From positions 115,483-179,482 of the forward strand of contig MSXR01000006.1 of the NCBI GenBank assembly GCA_002083655.1: a stretch of 64,000 nt of DNA. Direction: 5' to 3'. A program made the translations under genes and the position numbers. This DNA comes from Proteobacteria bacterium ST_bin14. GTDB taxonomy: Bacteria > Pseudomonadota > Alphaproteobacteria > Sphingomonadales > Sphingomonadaceae. Below the pieces are notes generated by a model, which had not been told where the DNA came from, did not search any database, and was given only the letters and a program-made list of their open reading frames with translations. Below, piece by piece: positions 16,901 through 24,880 of the stretch. Within the stretch, counting starts at the first letter, position 1; every line of letters begins with the position of its first letter.

Positions 16901-17411
16901 GATCGACCAGCCCGCCGCGCACCGCGAATTCGCCCGAATCGGTGACGGTCTCTACCCGCTGATAGCCATTGGCCTGGAGCAAACCGGCCAGCTTGTCGCG
17001 ACCGATCCGCTCACCGGGCTTCAACGTGGCCACAAGCTGCCGAACGCGAAACGGCGTCAGCGTGCGCTGGGCAGCGGCATTGGCGGTGGTGACGAGCAGT
17101 TGCGGCCCTTTGCGTGGCTGTTGCAACCGGTGGAGCGCCGCCACCCGCTCCGCCATCACGCGCAGCGTGGGCGACGCGCGGTCATAGGGCAGGCAATCCC
17201 ACGCCGGAAAGCTGATCGTTTCCAGGTCGGGCGCGAAAAAATGCGCGGCGCTGGCAATCGCACGCATCTCTGCCTCATCCGCCGCAATGAATACCGCGCG
17301 GGTGGTGGCGGCACGCGCCAGATCGGCGAGCAGCCACGGCAGGAAGCCGGTGGGCACGCCCGCCAGCGTGAGCTGGGTTTTGGCGGATAGGATGGTGGAG
17401 AGATTGGGCAT
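13959..17411 (-). CDS. mfd: transcription-repair coupling factor
   Basis: A 1150-residue protein of full Mfd length. It removes RNA polymerase stalled at DNA lesions and recruits UvrA. In order: a UvrB-homology N-terminus, a CarD/RNA polymerase interaction domain (SPGDLVVHVDHGIGRYTGL), the helicase core with Walker A GDVGFGKTE and VVVDEEQRFG, a RecG-like C-terminal helicase half, and the D7 domain (MGLYRRLNDI). It follows sdhE across 43 bases holding a hairpin, and the sdhE-recG-mfd neighbourhood is common in sphingomonads. Confidence 0.97.
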   Translation of the reverse strand: MPNLSTILSAKTQLTLAGVPTGFLPWLLADLARAATTRAVFIAADEAEMRAIASAAHFFAPDLETISFPAWDCLPYDRASPTLRVMAERVAALHRLQQPRKGPQLLVTTANAAAQRTLTPFRVRQLVATLKPGERIGRDKLAGLLQANGYQRVETVTDSGEFAVRGGLVDLFPSGEEHGLRLDFFGDEIESVRTFDPADQRTTGRIDGFTLLPASEALLDEDSVKRFRSRYRERFGANATGDPLYQAISESRRLSGMEHWLPLFEDKLTTLFDHLGDGAIIVRDSGVTAAAESRFEAVADYHANRVRAQSSDPGSYRPLPPEMLYLAVDEWATRLADCRAHLITQFHEPDSATVIDFGVDGAKDFGAERSAGANVYEAVVAHIAKLRKAGRKPVLASYSVGARERLSGLLADHGLHGAKPAESWQEALGIADRGVALIVLPLDHGFAAPDVSILTEQDMLGDRLVRRAKRRKSADAFLAELATLSPGDLVVHVDHGIGRYTGLTSIPVGASPHDCVALEYAGGDKLYVPVENIDVLSRYGSDDAATLDRLGGEAWQRRKSRMKERIREIAGELIAIAAERALRPADIAESDASAYPTFVDRFPYAETDDQDRAIGEVLEDLAAGKPMDRLIVGDVGFGKTEIALRGAFVAAMAGLQVAIVCPTTLLARQHFNNFVARFEGFPLRIGRLSRLVTPAEASATRQGMEDGTIDIVIGTHAILAKSIGFKRLGLVVVDEEQRFGVTHKERLKALKTDVHVLTLTATPIPRTLQMAMSGLRELSVIQTPPVDRLAVRTYVMPWDPVVLREALLREHYRGGQSFFVTPRIADLPDIEEFLTKEVPEIRYVVAHGQMSPTQVEERMSAFYDKKFEVLVSTTIVESGLDIPSANTMIIHRADRFGLAQLYQLRGRVGRAKTRAYAYLTTPKDRIITETAEKRLKVLSDLENLGAGFQLASHDLDIRGAGNLLGDEQSGHIREVGYELYQSMLEEAIMDAKAGGMAKRPRDFSPQITIDAPILIPDEYVPDLDLRMGLYRRLNDIDEPQGIEAFAAEMIDRFGKLPDATENLIRLIEIKLHAKVAGVSKIDVGPRGALVSFHDDRPPNIAGLLAYVERVGAIAKLRPDSKLVLNRAWGDPKARLNGALQLARGLAKAAV

Positions 17412-17425
17412 TAGGGATCCTATAG

Positions 17426-17448
17426 CCCTCTCCCCGTTGGGGAGAGGG
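17426..17448. repeat. short GC palindrome between sdhE and mfd
   Basis: CCCTCTCCCC and GGGGAGAGGG form a perfect 10-bp stem with a GTT loop. It resembles the dispersed extragenic palindromes of sphingomonads and a similar one at the end of this window (63981-63999). It may act as a processing or attenuation hairpin between sdhE and mfd; no U-tract follows. Confidence 0.7.
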
Positions 17449-17454
17449 AGGAGT

Positions 17455-17721
17455 TCAACTGAGCGTCGGCACGTAATTCAGTGTCTTCAGTGCCGCCAAT
17501 ATCGACCCGGCATAGCGTTCAGGTGCCACATCGGTGCCCATTGCCCAGGCCATGATGTCAACGTCCTGTTCTTCGAGCAGCGCTTCGAAAAGGGTCATTT
17601 CATCATCGGACCAGCCCACCCCGTGCGCATCAAAGAATCCGCCGATCAGCAAATCAGCCTCCTTCGTGCCGCGATGGTGCGCGCGGAAGTGCAGGCGTTT
17701 CAGGCGGGTGGCGCGGTCCAT
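17455..17721 (-). CDS. sdhE: FAD assembly factor SdhE (succinate dehydrogenase assembly)
   Basis: An 88-residue protein of the Sdh5/YgfY family that promotes covalent attachment of FAD to succinate dehydrogenase. The diagnostic HRGTKEADLLIGGF (RGxxE) is near residue 17, followed by the conserved F/L-rich LFEALLEEQDVDIMAW helix. It is divergent from recG with 74 bases between and precedes mfd on the same strand. Confidence 0.93.
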   Translation of the reverse strand: MDRATRLKRLHFRAHHRGTKEADLLIGGFFDAHGVGWSDDEMTLFEALLEEQDVDIMAWAMGTDVAPERYAGSILAALKTLNYVPTLS

Positions 17722-17795
17722 TTCACTTCCAACAGCAATTGGCCGACGGTGCTTTGCGCGCGCCGTCAGCTAGGGGTAAGACCTGCCAGATAGCC

Positions 17796-19856
17796 ATGCG
17801 ACCACAAATCCTCAATCCACTGTTCACAGAAGTTACCGCACTGAAGGGCGTGGGGCCGGCGCTTGCCAAACCGCTGGAGCGATTGGGGCTGTCACGCGTG
17901 CTCGATGTGGCGTTCCATCTGCCGACCGGCTGGATTGACCGTGTGCCGCGCGAAGAGCTCGACATGGCCGATGCCGGGCGCACGATTGCGATCACGCTGA
18001 CGGCGCAATCCTATCGATCGAGCGCGGGGCGGGGGCCAACCCGCGCGCAGGCGACCGATGCGGCGGGCAATTATGTCAGCCTGGTGTATTTCGGCGGCAA
18101 TTCGGGCTGGGTGAAAAAACTGCTGCCGCTGGGCGAGCCGCGCCGCGTTTCGGGTCGGCTGGAAATGTACGGGCAGGAATTGCAGATCGTCCACCCCGAT
18201 TATGTCCTGCCGCTTGAAGAGGCGGGGGATACGCCCGAGCGTGAAGCAATCTATCCGCTGTCAGACGGAATGACGGCACGGCGGATGGCGCAACTGGCGG
18301 CACAAGCGGTGGAGCGCGCGCCCGATCTGGCCGAGTGGATTGAGCCGGGGCTGCTCGCCAAACAAGGTTGGCCCGGCTGGCGTGCGGCGCTGACCCGTAT
18401 TCACGCCGACCCATCCGACGCCGTGGCGCGCGCGCGGCTCGCCTATGACGAGCTGTTTGCCAACCAACTGGCGCTCACGCTGGTGCGGGCATCGTCGCGG
18501 GCACGAAAGGGGCGGGCGCTGGTGGGGGACGGGCGGCTGCGCGCGATGCTGCGGCTGCCCTATGTGCCCACCGGTGCCCAATCGCGGTCGATGGCGGAGA
18601 TAGAGGGCGATTTGTGCCAGTCGCAGCCGATGCTCCGGCTGCTTCAGGGCGATGTCGGGTCCGGCAAGACGCTGGTCGCGCTGATGGCGCTGCTGGTGGC
18701 GGTGGAGGCGGGCGCACAGGGCGCGTTTCTTGCCCCCACCGAAATTCTGGCGCGGCAGCATTATGAGAGTTTGCGCGGCCTGTTGAGCGGTCTGCCGGTC
18801 AACATCGCGGTGCTCACCGGGCGCGACAAGGGGCGCGTTCGCGAGGCGACGTTGATGGGGTTGGCGGATGGCTCCATCGACATCCTGATCGGCACCCATG
18901 CGATTTTTCAGGAAGCCGTGGGGTACAAGGATCTGGGGCTGGTGGTGGTTGACGAACAGCACCGGTTTGGCGTGGCACAACGCATGTTGCTGACAGAAAA
19001 AGGCCAGCAACCCCCGCATTTGCTGGCGATGACCGCTACCCCCATTCCCCGCACGCTGACGCTGGCGTTGTACGGCGAAATGGATGTCAGTCGTCTCGAT
19101 GAACTGCCGCCCGGCCGCACGCCGATTGAGACGCGGGTGCTGTCTGAAGAACGGCTGACCGATGTGGTCGATGCGCTGGGGCGGCATTTGTCAGCTGGCG
19201 GCCAGGCCTATTGGGTGTGCCCGCTGGTCGAGGAAAGCGAGAAGACCGATCTCGCCGCTGCTGAGGCCCGCGCCGAAACGCTGCAGGCGCGGTTCGGCGC
19301 AAAGGTTGGGCTGGTGCATGGCCGGATGAAAGGGCCGGAAAAGGATGCGGTGATGGCCGCATTCTCGTCAGGCCAGATCGGCGTGCTGGTGGCAACAACG
19401 GTGATTGAGGTGGGCGTTGATGTGCCCAATGCGACGCTGATCGTAATTGAGGCGGCGGACCGGTTTGGCCTGGCGCAGCTGCACCAGTTGCGCGGGCGGG
19501 TGGGGCGGGGAAGTGGCGCCTCCAACTGTCTATTGATCCGGGGTAGCGCGCTCAGCGAAACATCGCGCGCCCGCCTCGCGCTGATGCGTGAAACCAATGA
19601 CGGTTTCCGCATCGCCGAAGAGGATTTGCGGCTGCGCGGCGCGGGCGAGTTGCTCGGCACGCGGCAATCGGGCGAAGCGCAGTTCCGGCTCGCGACGCCA
19701 GAGTTGCTGAACGAGCTGCTCCCCATTGCGCATGATGACACACGCCTGCTGATCGATCGCGACGGCGGGTTAAGCGGTGCGCGGGGGCAGGCGGCCCGGG
19801 TGGCGCTGTATTTGTTTGAGCGCGATGCCGGGGTGGCGCTGTTGCGTTCTGGGTGA
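17796..19856 (+). CDS. recG: ATP-dependent DNA helicase RecG
   Basis: A 686-residue helicase that remodels stalled forks and branched DNA. The N-terminal wedge/OB region (residues 20-170) opens with LKGVGPALAKPLERLGL. Walker A GDVGSGKT is at 285-292 and the DEQH box at 386-389. The C-terminal half has HGRMKGPEKD and QLRGRVGRGS. The ATG at 17796 gives the usual N-terminus; an earlier in-frame ATG at 17739 would add 19 atypical residues. It ends one base before the convergent PilZ gene. Confidence 0.96.
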   Translation: MRPQILNPLFTEVTALKGVGPALAKPLERLGLSRVLDVAFHLPTGWIDRVPREELDMADAGRTIAITLTAQSYRSSAGRGPTRAQATDAAGNYVSLVYFGGNSGWVKKLLPLGEPRRVSGRLEMYGQELQIVHPDYVLPLEEAGDTPEREAIYPLSDGMTARRMAQLAAQAVERAPDLAEWIEPGLLAKQGWPGWRAALTRIHADPSDAVARARLAYDELFANQLALTLVRASSRARKGRALVGDGRLRAMLRLPYVPTGAQSRSMAEIEGDLCQSQPMLRLLQGDVGSGKTLVALMALLVAVEAGAQGAFLAPTEILARQHYESLRGLLSGLPVNIAVLTGRDKGRVREATLMGLADGSIDILIGTHAIFQEAVGYKDLGLVVVDEQHRFGVAQRMLLTEKGQQPPHLLAMTATPIPRTLTLALYGEMDVSRLDELPPGRTPIETRVLSEERLTDVVDALGRHLSAGGQAYWVCPLVEESEKTDLAAAEARAETLQARFGAKVGLVHGRMKGPEKDAVMAAFSSGQIGVLVATTVIEVGVDVPNATLIVIEAADRFGLAQLHQLRGRVGRGSGASNCLLIRGSALSETSRARLALMRETNDGFRIAEEDLRLRGAGELLGTRQSGEAQFRLATPELLNELLPIAHDDTRLLIDRDGGLSGARGQAARVALYLFERDAGVALLRSG

Positions 19857-20174
19857 TCAGCGTGCCCGCAGCACTACCGCCAGCAGCGCGTAATAATCCG
19901 CCCGGTCAATCGGCCGGTCAAGCTCACACCCAATCCGTCCGCCGAGCGACCAGCGGATATGCGCCACGATCGCACCGACAATGGGCAGGCTGATCGTGAT
20001 CCGGTCGCCGGCTTGATACTGGGTTTCGCAGCGCGCCATCAGGCCCATGGCGGACATATTGACGATCACCAGCGCCAGCGGCTTGGCATCTGGCCCGAAC
20101 GCTTTGGCGCGGTAATGCACTTCGTCTCGGCCGACCGTTCGGTCGTCTTGAAATGCCAAGGATGCCATCGTCAT
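19857..20174 (-). CDS. PilZ domain protein
   Basis: A 105-residue single PilZ domain. The c-di-GMP binding signature is present as RTVGR (RxxxR) near the N-terminus and NMSAMG (NxSxxG) in the middle. It therefore probably binds c-di-GMP and relays the signal to an unknown partner. The ATG at 20174 has a weak GGGGGC ribosome site; a further ATG lies at 20168. It stops exactly where convergent recG stops. Confidence 0.82.
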   Translation of the reverse strand: MTMASLAFQDDRTVGRDEVHYRAKAFGPDAKPLALVIVNMSAMGLMARCETQYQAGDRITISLPIVGAIVAHIRWSLGGRIGCELDRPIDRADYYALLAVVLRAR

Positions 20175-20270
20175 CAGCCCCCGTCGGTTACGCAACTTAC
20201 CCTACGGAAACTAAGCGTCACGAATGAACCGGATCGGTACGGATGTACTGAACGAAAATTTAACGCAACA

Positions 20271-21503
20271 TTATGCGTCGCTTACGATGGTCCCGTGCAG
20301 CTTTTTCCCGGCTGACAGGCGGATCGTTTCGCGGCCAACGGCAATTGAAAAACTTTCGTCGGCAATTTTTTCGCCATTCACCCGCGCCCCGCCGCCCTTG
20401 ATCAGGCGACGTGCATCGCCCTTTGACGTCGCGAATCCCAGCGCGATCAACGCGTCGACCAGCAGGATATTCGGCTCGGTAACGGTAATGCCCGGCAGCG
20501 ATCCGCCCGAATCGCCCTCCTCAAATGTGCGGCGCGCGGTTTCGGCGGCTTCGATGGCGGCGGCGTCTCCCCGGCACATTGCGGTGGCGGCATTCGCCAG
20601 CACGATCTTGGCCTCGTTGATCGCCGCACCCTCCAGCGCTTCCAGCTGGGCAATCTCATCAAGCGGAAGATCGGTAAACAGGCGCAGAAACCGGCCAACA
20701 TCGCGATCATCGGTGTTCCGCCAGAATTGCCAGTAATCATAATGGGGTAGCTGCTCTTCATTCAGCCACACCGCGCCCGACACTGATTTGCCCATCTTCG
20801 TGCCGTCGGCCTTGGTGATCAGCGGCGTGGTGACCCCGAACACCTCGGTGCCATCGATCCGGCGGGTAAGCTCCACACCGTTGACAATATTGCCCCATTG
20901 GTCCGATCCGCCCATCTGAACGCGGCAGCCGTATCGGCGCGAAAGCTCCAGAAAATCATAGGCCTGGAGGATCATGTAATTGAATTCGAGGAACGTCAGC
21001 GGCTGTTCACGGTCAAGCCGCAGCTTCACTGAATCAAAGGTCAGCATGCGGTTGATCGTGAAATGCCGACCGACATCGCGCAGCAGCTCGATATAACCCA
21101 GCTTGCTCAGCCATTCGTCATTGTTGACCATGACCGCATCGGTCGGCCCGTCCCCGAAGGTCAGCAGACGTTCGAACGCGCGGCGGATTGATGCAATGTT
21201 GGCATTGATACCATCATCATCGAGCAGCTTGCGAACCTCGTCCTTGCCAGAAGGATCGCCGATTTTGGTGGTGCCGCCGCCCATGATGACGATAGGCTTG
21301 TGCCCAGCCTGCTGAACACGGCGGAGCAGCATGATCGAGACCAGATTGCCGACATGCAGCGAAGCGGCGGTGGCGTCGAACCCGACATAGACCGGCACGA
21401 TCTGCTTGGTCGCGAGCGCATCAAGACCGTGCGCGTCGGTCAACTGGTGGATATAGCCGCGTGACGACAGCAGGCGGAGCAAATCGGATGCGTATTCGGT
21501 CAT
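20271..21503 (-). CDS. tyrS: tyrosyl-tRNA synthetase
   Basis: A 410-residue class I synthetase. The nucleotide-binding HIGH-like motif is HVGN (ATAASLHVGNLV), the tyrosine pocket contains QVGGSDQWGN-type sequence (QMGGSDQWGNI), and the second signature is KMGKS. The C-terminal S4 RNA-binding domain is at about 345-405 (KGDARRLIKGGGARVNGE). It is the last gene of the serS-surE-nlpD-like-tyrS row on the minus strand. Confidence 0.97.
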   Translation of the reverse strand: MTEYASDLLRLLSSRGYIHQLTDAHGLDALATKQIVPVYVGFDATAASLHVGNLVSIMLLRRVQQAGHKPIVIMGGGTTKIGDPSGKDEVRKLLDDDGINANIASIRRAFERLLTFGDGPTDAVMVNNDEWLSKLGYIELLRDVGRHFTINRMLTFDSVKLRLDREQPLTFLEFNYMILQAYDFLELSRRYGCRVQMGGSDQWGNIVNGVELTRRIDGTEVFGVTTPLITKADGTKMGKSVSGAVWLNEEQLPHYDYWQFWRNTDDRDVGRFLRLFTDLPLDEIAQLEALEGAAINEAKIVLANAATAMCRGDAAAIEAAETARRTFEEGDSGGSLPGITVTEPNILLVDALIALGFATSKGDARRLIKGGGARVNGEKIADESFSIAVGRETIRLSAGKKLHGTIVSDA

Positions 21504-21542
21504 GCCAGCGCCCTTACGGCAAGTCGCGCGCTGGGCGCAATC

Positions 21543-22634
21543 TTAGCGGCGCGGCAATTGCCCCAGCGGGTCAACGGGGGAGCGGCCATTGCGCAACTCG
21601 AAATGCAGTTCAGGCCGATCAGCAAACCCGGTGTCGCCGGACAGGGCAATCGCCTGGCCGCGCTTTACCGATTGGCCGCGCTGCACCAGCACCTGCCGGG
21701 TATGGCCGTACACGCTGGTCCAGCCATCGCCGTGTTTCAGCATTACCAGCCCCCCAAGGCCCGCCACACCGTCGCCGGTATAGGCCACCACCCCGTCCGC
21801 AGAGGCCAGCACTGGCGTGTCGATGGGGACCGCGATCTTGATGCCATCATTGCGTTCGCCGCTCGCGCCGGGGCCGAATTTGCGGACGACACTGCCGTTG
21901 ACCGGCCAGCTAAATCCCCCCGTGCGGCGCGTGGGGCTGGCCACGACCGCGGTGGGCGGCAAGATGCGATCCGGTGAGGGACTGGCGCGAACCGGGCGAT
22001 CATTGCTGGTCAGCGCGGGTTCGCCGCCGGTGACAATATCCTCAATATCAAGGCGGAAAGCGCGGGCGCGCTCTGCGGCGGACACCGGGCCGCTGCCGGG
22101 AATCACGATCCGCTGGCCAGCGCGCAGGATATAAGGATCGACCAAATCATTGGCGGATACGACCCGCAACCATTCAACCCCGTAAGCGCGCGCTATGGCA
22201 ATCCCCGTCTCACCGGGGCGGACAAGGTGATATCGCCCGCCGGGGATCAACAGCCGCTGCCCGGCAAAGATTGTGTAGGGGGCAAGCAGGCCGTTTGCGC
22301 GAGCGATTGCTTCTGATCCGGCACCCGTCCGGTTGCCGATACCGCGCAATGTATCACCGGGTTCGACGATATAATCGCCCTCTGCAACGTCCTGCGCATC
22401 AGGGGTTACGGGGCGGGCTTCCCACGCGGGCTGGCGCGGAGGTTGGGCGCGTTCGCCGGCGGGACCATAGTTTTGCGGGCCATCATCCAGCCGACCATCA
22501 TCTAGCCGACCGGGATCGATGCGGGGCGGCGCGCGATCCTGATCAAGTTCGTAATTGCCGCCCTGGGGGATGCAGGCCGGCAGCATCACCGCCAGCAGCA
22601 TCGCGAGCATTCCTCGTCCGGTGCTGCGCATCAT
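21543..22634 (-). CDS. nlpD: LysM/M23 lipoprotein, NlpD-like amidase activator
   Basis: A 363-residue lipoprotein (lipobox at C21, LPAC). Two LysM peptidoglycan-binding domains follow (YIVEPGDTLRGIG... and YHLVRPGETGIAIA...), then a C-terminal LytM/M23 domain. Zinc ligands of active M23 enzymes are replaced: NDGIKI where HxxxD is expected, and PELHFE where HxH is expected. This fits NlpD/EnvC proteins, which lack hydrolase activity and activate cell-division amidases. It lies 22 bases after surE, the classic neighbour of nlpD. The ATG at 22634 has a GGGGGGA ribosome site. Confidence 0.85.
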   Translation of the reverse strand: MMRSTGRGMLAMLLAVMLPACIPQGGNYELDQDRAPPRIDPGRLDDGRLDDGPQNYGPAGERAQPPRQPAWEARPVTPDAQDVAEGDYIVEPGDTLRGIGNRTGAGSEAIARANGLLAPYTIFAGQRLLIPGGRYHLVRPGETGIAIARAYGVEWLRVVSANDLVDPYILRAGQRIVIPGSGPVSAAERARAFRLDIEDIVTGGEPALTSNDRPVRASPSPDRILPPTAVVASPTRRTGGFSWPVNGSVVRKFGPGASGERNDGIKIAVPIDTPVLASADGVVAYTGDGVAGLGGLVMLKHGDGWTSVYGHTRQVLVQRGQSVKRGQAIALSGDTGFADRPELHFELRNGRSPVDPLGQLPRR

Positions 22635-22656
22635 TCCCCCCAATATAGTCTCAGCG

Positions 22657-23421
22657 TTACCGATATGCCTTGGCCAGCATATCGAGCGATTCGTGATGTG
22701 TCAGGTCAAGATGCAAGGGCGTGACGGCGATATAACCATCGGCCACCGCCTCAACATCTGTCGCGTGGGCGGGGGTTTCAATCGATGGCCCCAGCCCGAA
22801 CCAGAAATATTCATAACCGCGCGGATCGCGGTTGCCGATGATCTGAAGCCGCCCGTAATCGCGCAAGCCCTGTGCCACCACGCGCACCCCCACCACCTGA
22901 TTGGCGGCGCGGGCGGGGAAGTTGATGTTGACCAGCGTGCGCGGTGCCAGCGGCGCGTCAATCAATGGGCGCAGCACCTGTTCGCCCCACGCGGTCGCCG
23001 CTTCGAACGGCACGACATCGCCCATCCCCTCACGCGCATAGGCCTGGCTCAGCGCGATGGAGCGTACGCCCGCCAGCGCGCCCTCCATCGCTGCAGAAAC
23101 CGTGCCCGAATAGGTAACGTCCTCGGCCAGATTGGCGCCGCGATTGACGCCCGACAGGATCAGATCCGGCGGGCTGTCCTTCATGATTTTGGCAAGCGCC
23201 ATCATCACCGCATCGGTGGGTGTGCCCGCCACGGCGTAGCGCTTGTCACCATGTTGGCGCACGCGAACCGGGCGCGACAGGGTGAGCGAATGGCCCGCCC
23301 CTGATTGTTCATCGGCCGGGGCCACAATCCACACATCATCGGAAAATTTGGCAGCGATTGCTTCCAGGATTTTCAGGCCGGGGGCGTGATAGCCATCATC
23401 ATTGGTGAGGAGGATACGCAT
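22657..23421 (-). CDS. surE: 5'/3'-nucleotidase SurE
   Basis: A 254-residue metal-dependent nucleoside monophosphate phosphatase linked to stationary-phase survival. The metal site MRILLTNDDG (D8, D9) opens the protein, followed by SGAGHSLTL, LSGVNRGANLAEDVTYSGTVSAAMEG and the PxxD/Y-rich C-terminus. The start overlaps the serS stop by one base (TGATG), so the genes are coupled. Confidence 0.95.
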   Translation of the reverse strand: MRILLTNDDGYHAPGLKILEAIAAKFSDDVWIVAPADEQSGAGHSLTLSRPVRVRQHGDKRYAVAGTPTDAVMMALAKIMKDSPPDLILSGVNRGANLAEDVTYSGTVSAAMEGALAGVRSIALSQAYAREGMGDVVPFEAATAWGEQVLRPLIDAPLAPRTLVNINFPARAANQVVGVRVVAQGLRDYGRLQIIGNRDPRGYEYFWFGLGPSIETPAHATDVEAVADGYIAVTPLHLDLTHHESLDMLAKAYR

Positions 23422-24701
23422 CAGGCTTTTGGTTCCAGGCGGGTGATGCCGCCCATATAGGCCAGCAGTGCCTCAGGGACGGTGACGCTGCCGTCTTCAT
23501 TTTGATAATTCTCAATCACCGCCACCAAGGTGCGACCGACCGCGAGGCCGGAGCCGTTGAGCGTGTGGACGAACTCGTTCTTCTTCTCAGCCGCCACGCG
23601 GTACCGCGTGTTCATGCGGCGCGCCTGAAAATCGCCGGTGTTCGAACAGGAGGAGATCTCGCGGTAAGCGCCCTGCCCGGGCAGCCAGACCTCAAGATCA
23701 TAGGTTTTGCGCGCGCCGAAGCCCATGTCACCGGTGCACAGTAACAGCTTGCGATAGGGCAGGTTCAGGCGCTCAAGGATCGTTTCGGCCGCACGGACCA
23801 TGCGCTGATGCTCGGCTTCGGAGTCCTCAGGGCGGACGATGCTGACGAGCTCGCACTTCTCAAACTGGTGCTGCCGGATGAACCCGCGCGTATCGCGTCC
23901 TGCCGCGCCTGCCTCGGAGCGGAAGCATAGGGTGAGCGCGGTGAGACGCATGGGGAGGGCGCTTTCATCGAGCAGTTCGCCCATCACGCTGGCGGTGAGG
24001 CTGACTTCGCTGGTTGGGATTAGCCAGCGATCATCTGTGGTGCGAAAACTGTCCTCCGCAAACTTCGGCAGTTTATCCGTGCCGTACATCGCCTCGTCCT
24101 TGACGAGCACCGGCGGGTTGCACTCTTCATAGCCGTGCTCGCGCGTCTGAACGTCGAGCATGAACTGACCGAGCGCGCGGTGGAGGCGGGCCATGTCGCC
24201 GCGCAGGAAGGTGAAACGCGCGCCGGACAGCCGCGTGCCGGTTTCGAAATCCATGCCCAGCGGCGGGGCAAGGTCAGCATGTTCCTTCGGCGCAAAGTCG
24301 AACGCGCGCGGCGTGCCCCAGCGGGCGGCTTCGACATTGTCTTCCTCGCTTGCGCCATCGGGCACATCGGCGGCGGGCAGGTTGGGGATGATGGCCAACG
24401 CGGCCTGCAATTGCTCGCCGAGCAGCTTTTCCTCGGCCTCGATCGCGGGCATCCGTTCCTTCAGCGAGGCAACCTCAGCCTTCAGCGCCTCGGCCACATC
24501 TTTGTCACCCTTGGCCATCGCCGCGCCGATTGCTTTGGATGCTTCGTTGCGGCGCGCCTGGCCTAGCTGCGCTTCGGTCATCAACGCGCGCCGCCGCTCG
24601 TCGAGTGACAGCAGTTCGGCAGATTGCTTTGGAAGGCCACGCCGGGCGAGTGCCGCGTCAAACGCGTCCGGATTCTCTCTGATCAGGCGGATATCATGCA
24701 T
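23421..24701 (-). CDS. serS: seryl-tRNA synthetase
   Basis: A 426-residue class II synthetase. The N-terminal arm (about residues 25-105) is a long antiparallel coiled coil that grips the tRNA-Ser variable arm. Motif 2 reads FRSEAGAAGRDTRGFIRQHQF and motif 3 GLAVGRTLVAVIENYQ. Charging of tRNA-Ser and tRNA-Sec would be its role. It heads the row serS-surE-nlpD-like-tyrS. Confidence 0.97.
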   Translation of the reverse strand: MHDIRLIRENPDAFDAALARRGLPKQSAELLSLDERRRALMTEAQLGQARRNEASKAIGAAMAKGDKDVAEALKAEVASLKERMPAIEAEEKLLGEQLQAALAIIPNLPAADVPDGASEEDNVEAARWGTPRAFDFAPKEHADLAPPLGMDFETGTRLSGARFTFLRGDMARLHRALGQFMLDVQTREHGYEECNPPVLVKDEAMYGTDKLPKFAEDSFRTTDDRWLIPTSEVSLTASVMGELLDESALPMRLTALTLCFRSEAGAAGRDTRGFIRQHQFEKCELVSIVRPEDSEAEHQRMVRAAETILERLNLPYRKLLLCTGDMGFGARKTYDLEVWLPGQGAYREISSCSNTGDFQARRMNTRYRVAAEKKNEFVHTLNGSGLAVGRTLVAVIENYQNEDGSVTVPEALLAYMGGITRLEPKA

Positions 24702-24790
24702 GGCCGCAGGCTATGGCGAGCCGGTGCGGGGTGCGCAAGCGGGCAGGCAGCTGGGCGCGCAGGTCGAACCAATCTCTTAACAAGCTTGTA

Positions 24791-24836
24791 CCCCTGCGAA
24801 GGCGGGGGGCCAGTCTGGGGCCCCGCCTTTGCGGGG
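24791..24836. repeat. sphingomonad-type extragenic palindrome
   Basis: CCCCTGCGAAGGCGGGG at 24791-24807 and CCCCGCCTTTGCGGGG at 24821-24836 form an imperfect long hairpin with GGCC/GGCC pairing near its tip. It lies between the end of the low-complexity gene and serS, both on the minus strand, so it may act as their transcript boundary. The other parts of 24702-24880 show no gene. Confidence 0.7.
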
Positions 24837-24880
24837 ACACAACTGCGTCTTCGTTTATTGATCGAGCCGACTAAACCGCG

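Noticed and set aside
13959..17411. Many plus-strand frames opposite mfd, up to about 300 codons
   Set aside because: All are shadows in a high-GC gene; none has a domain, signal or ribosome site that I could recognise.
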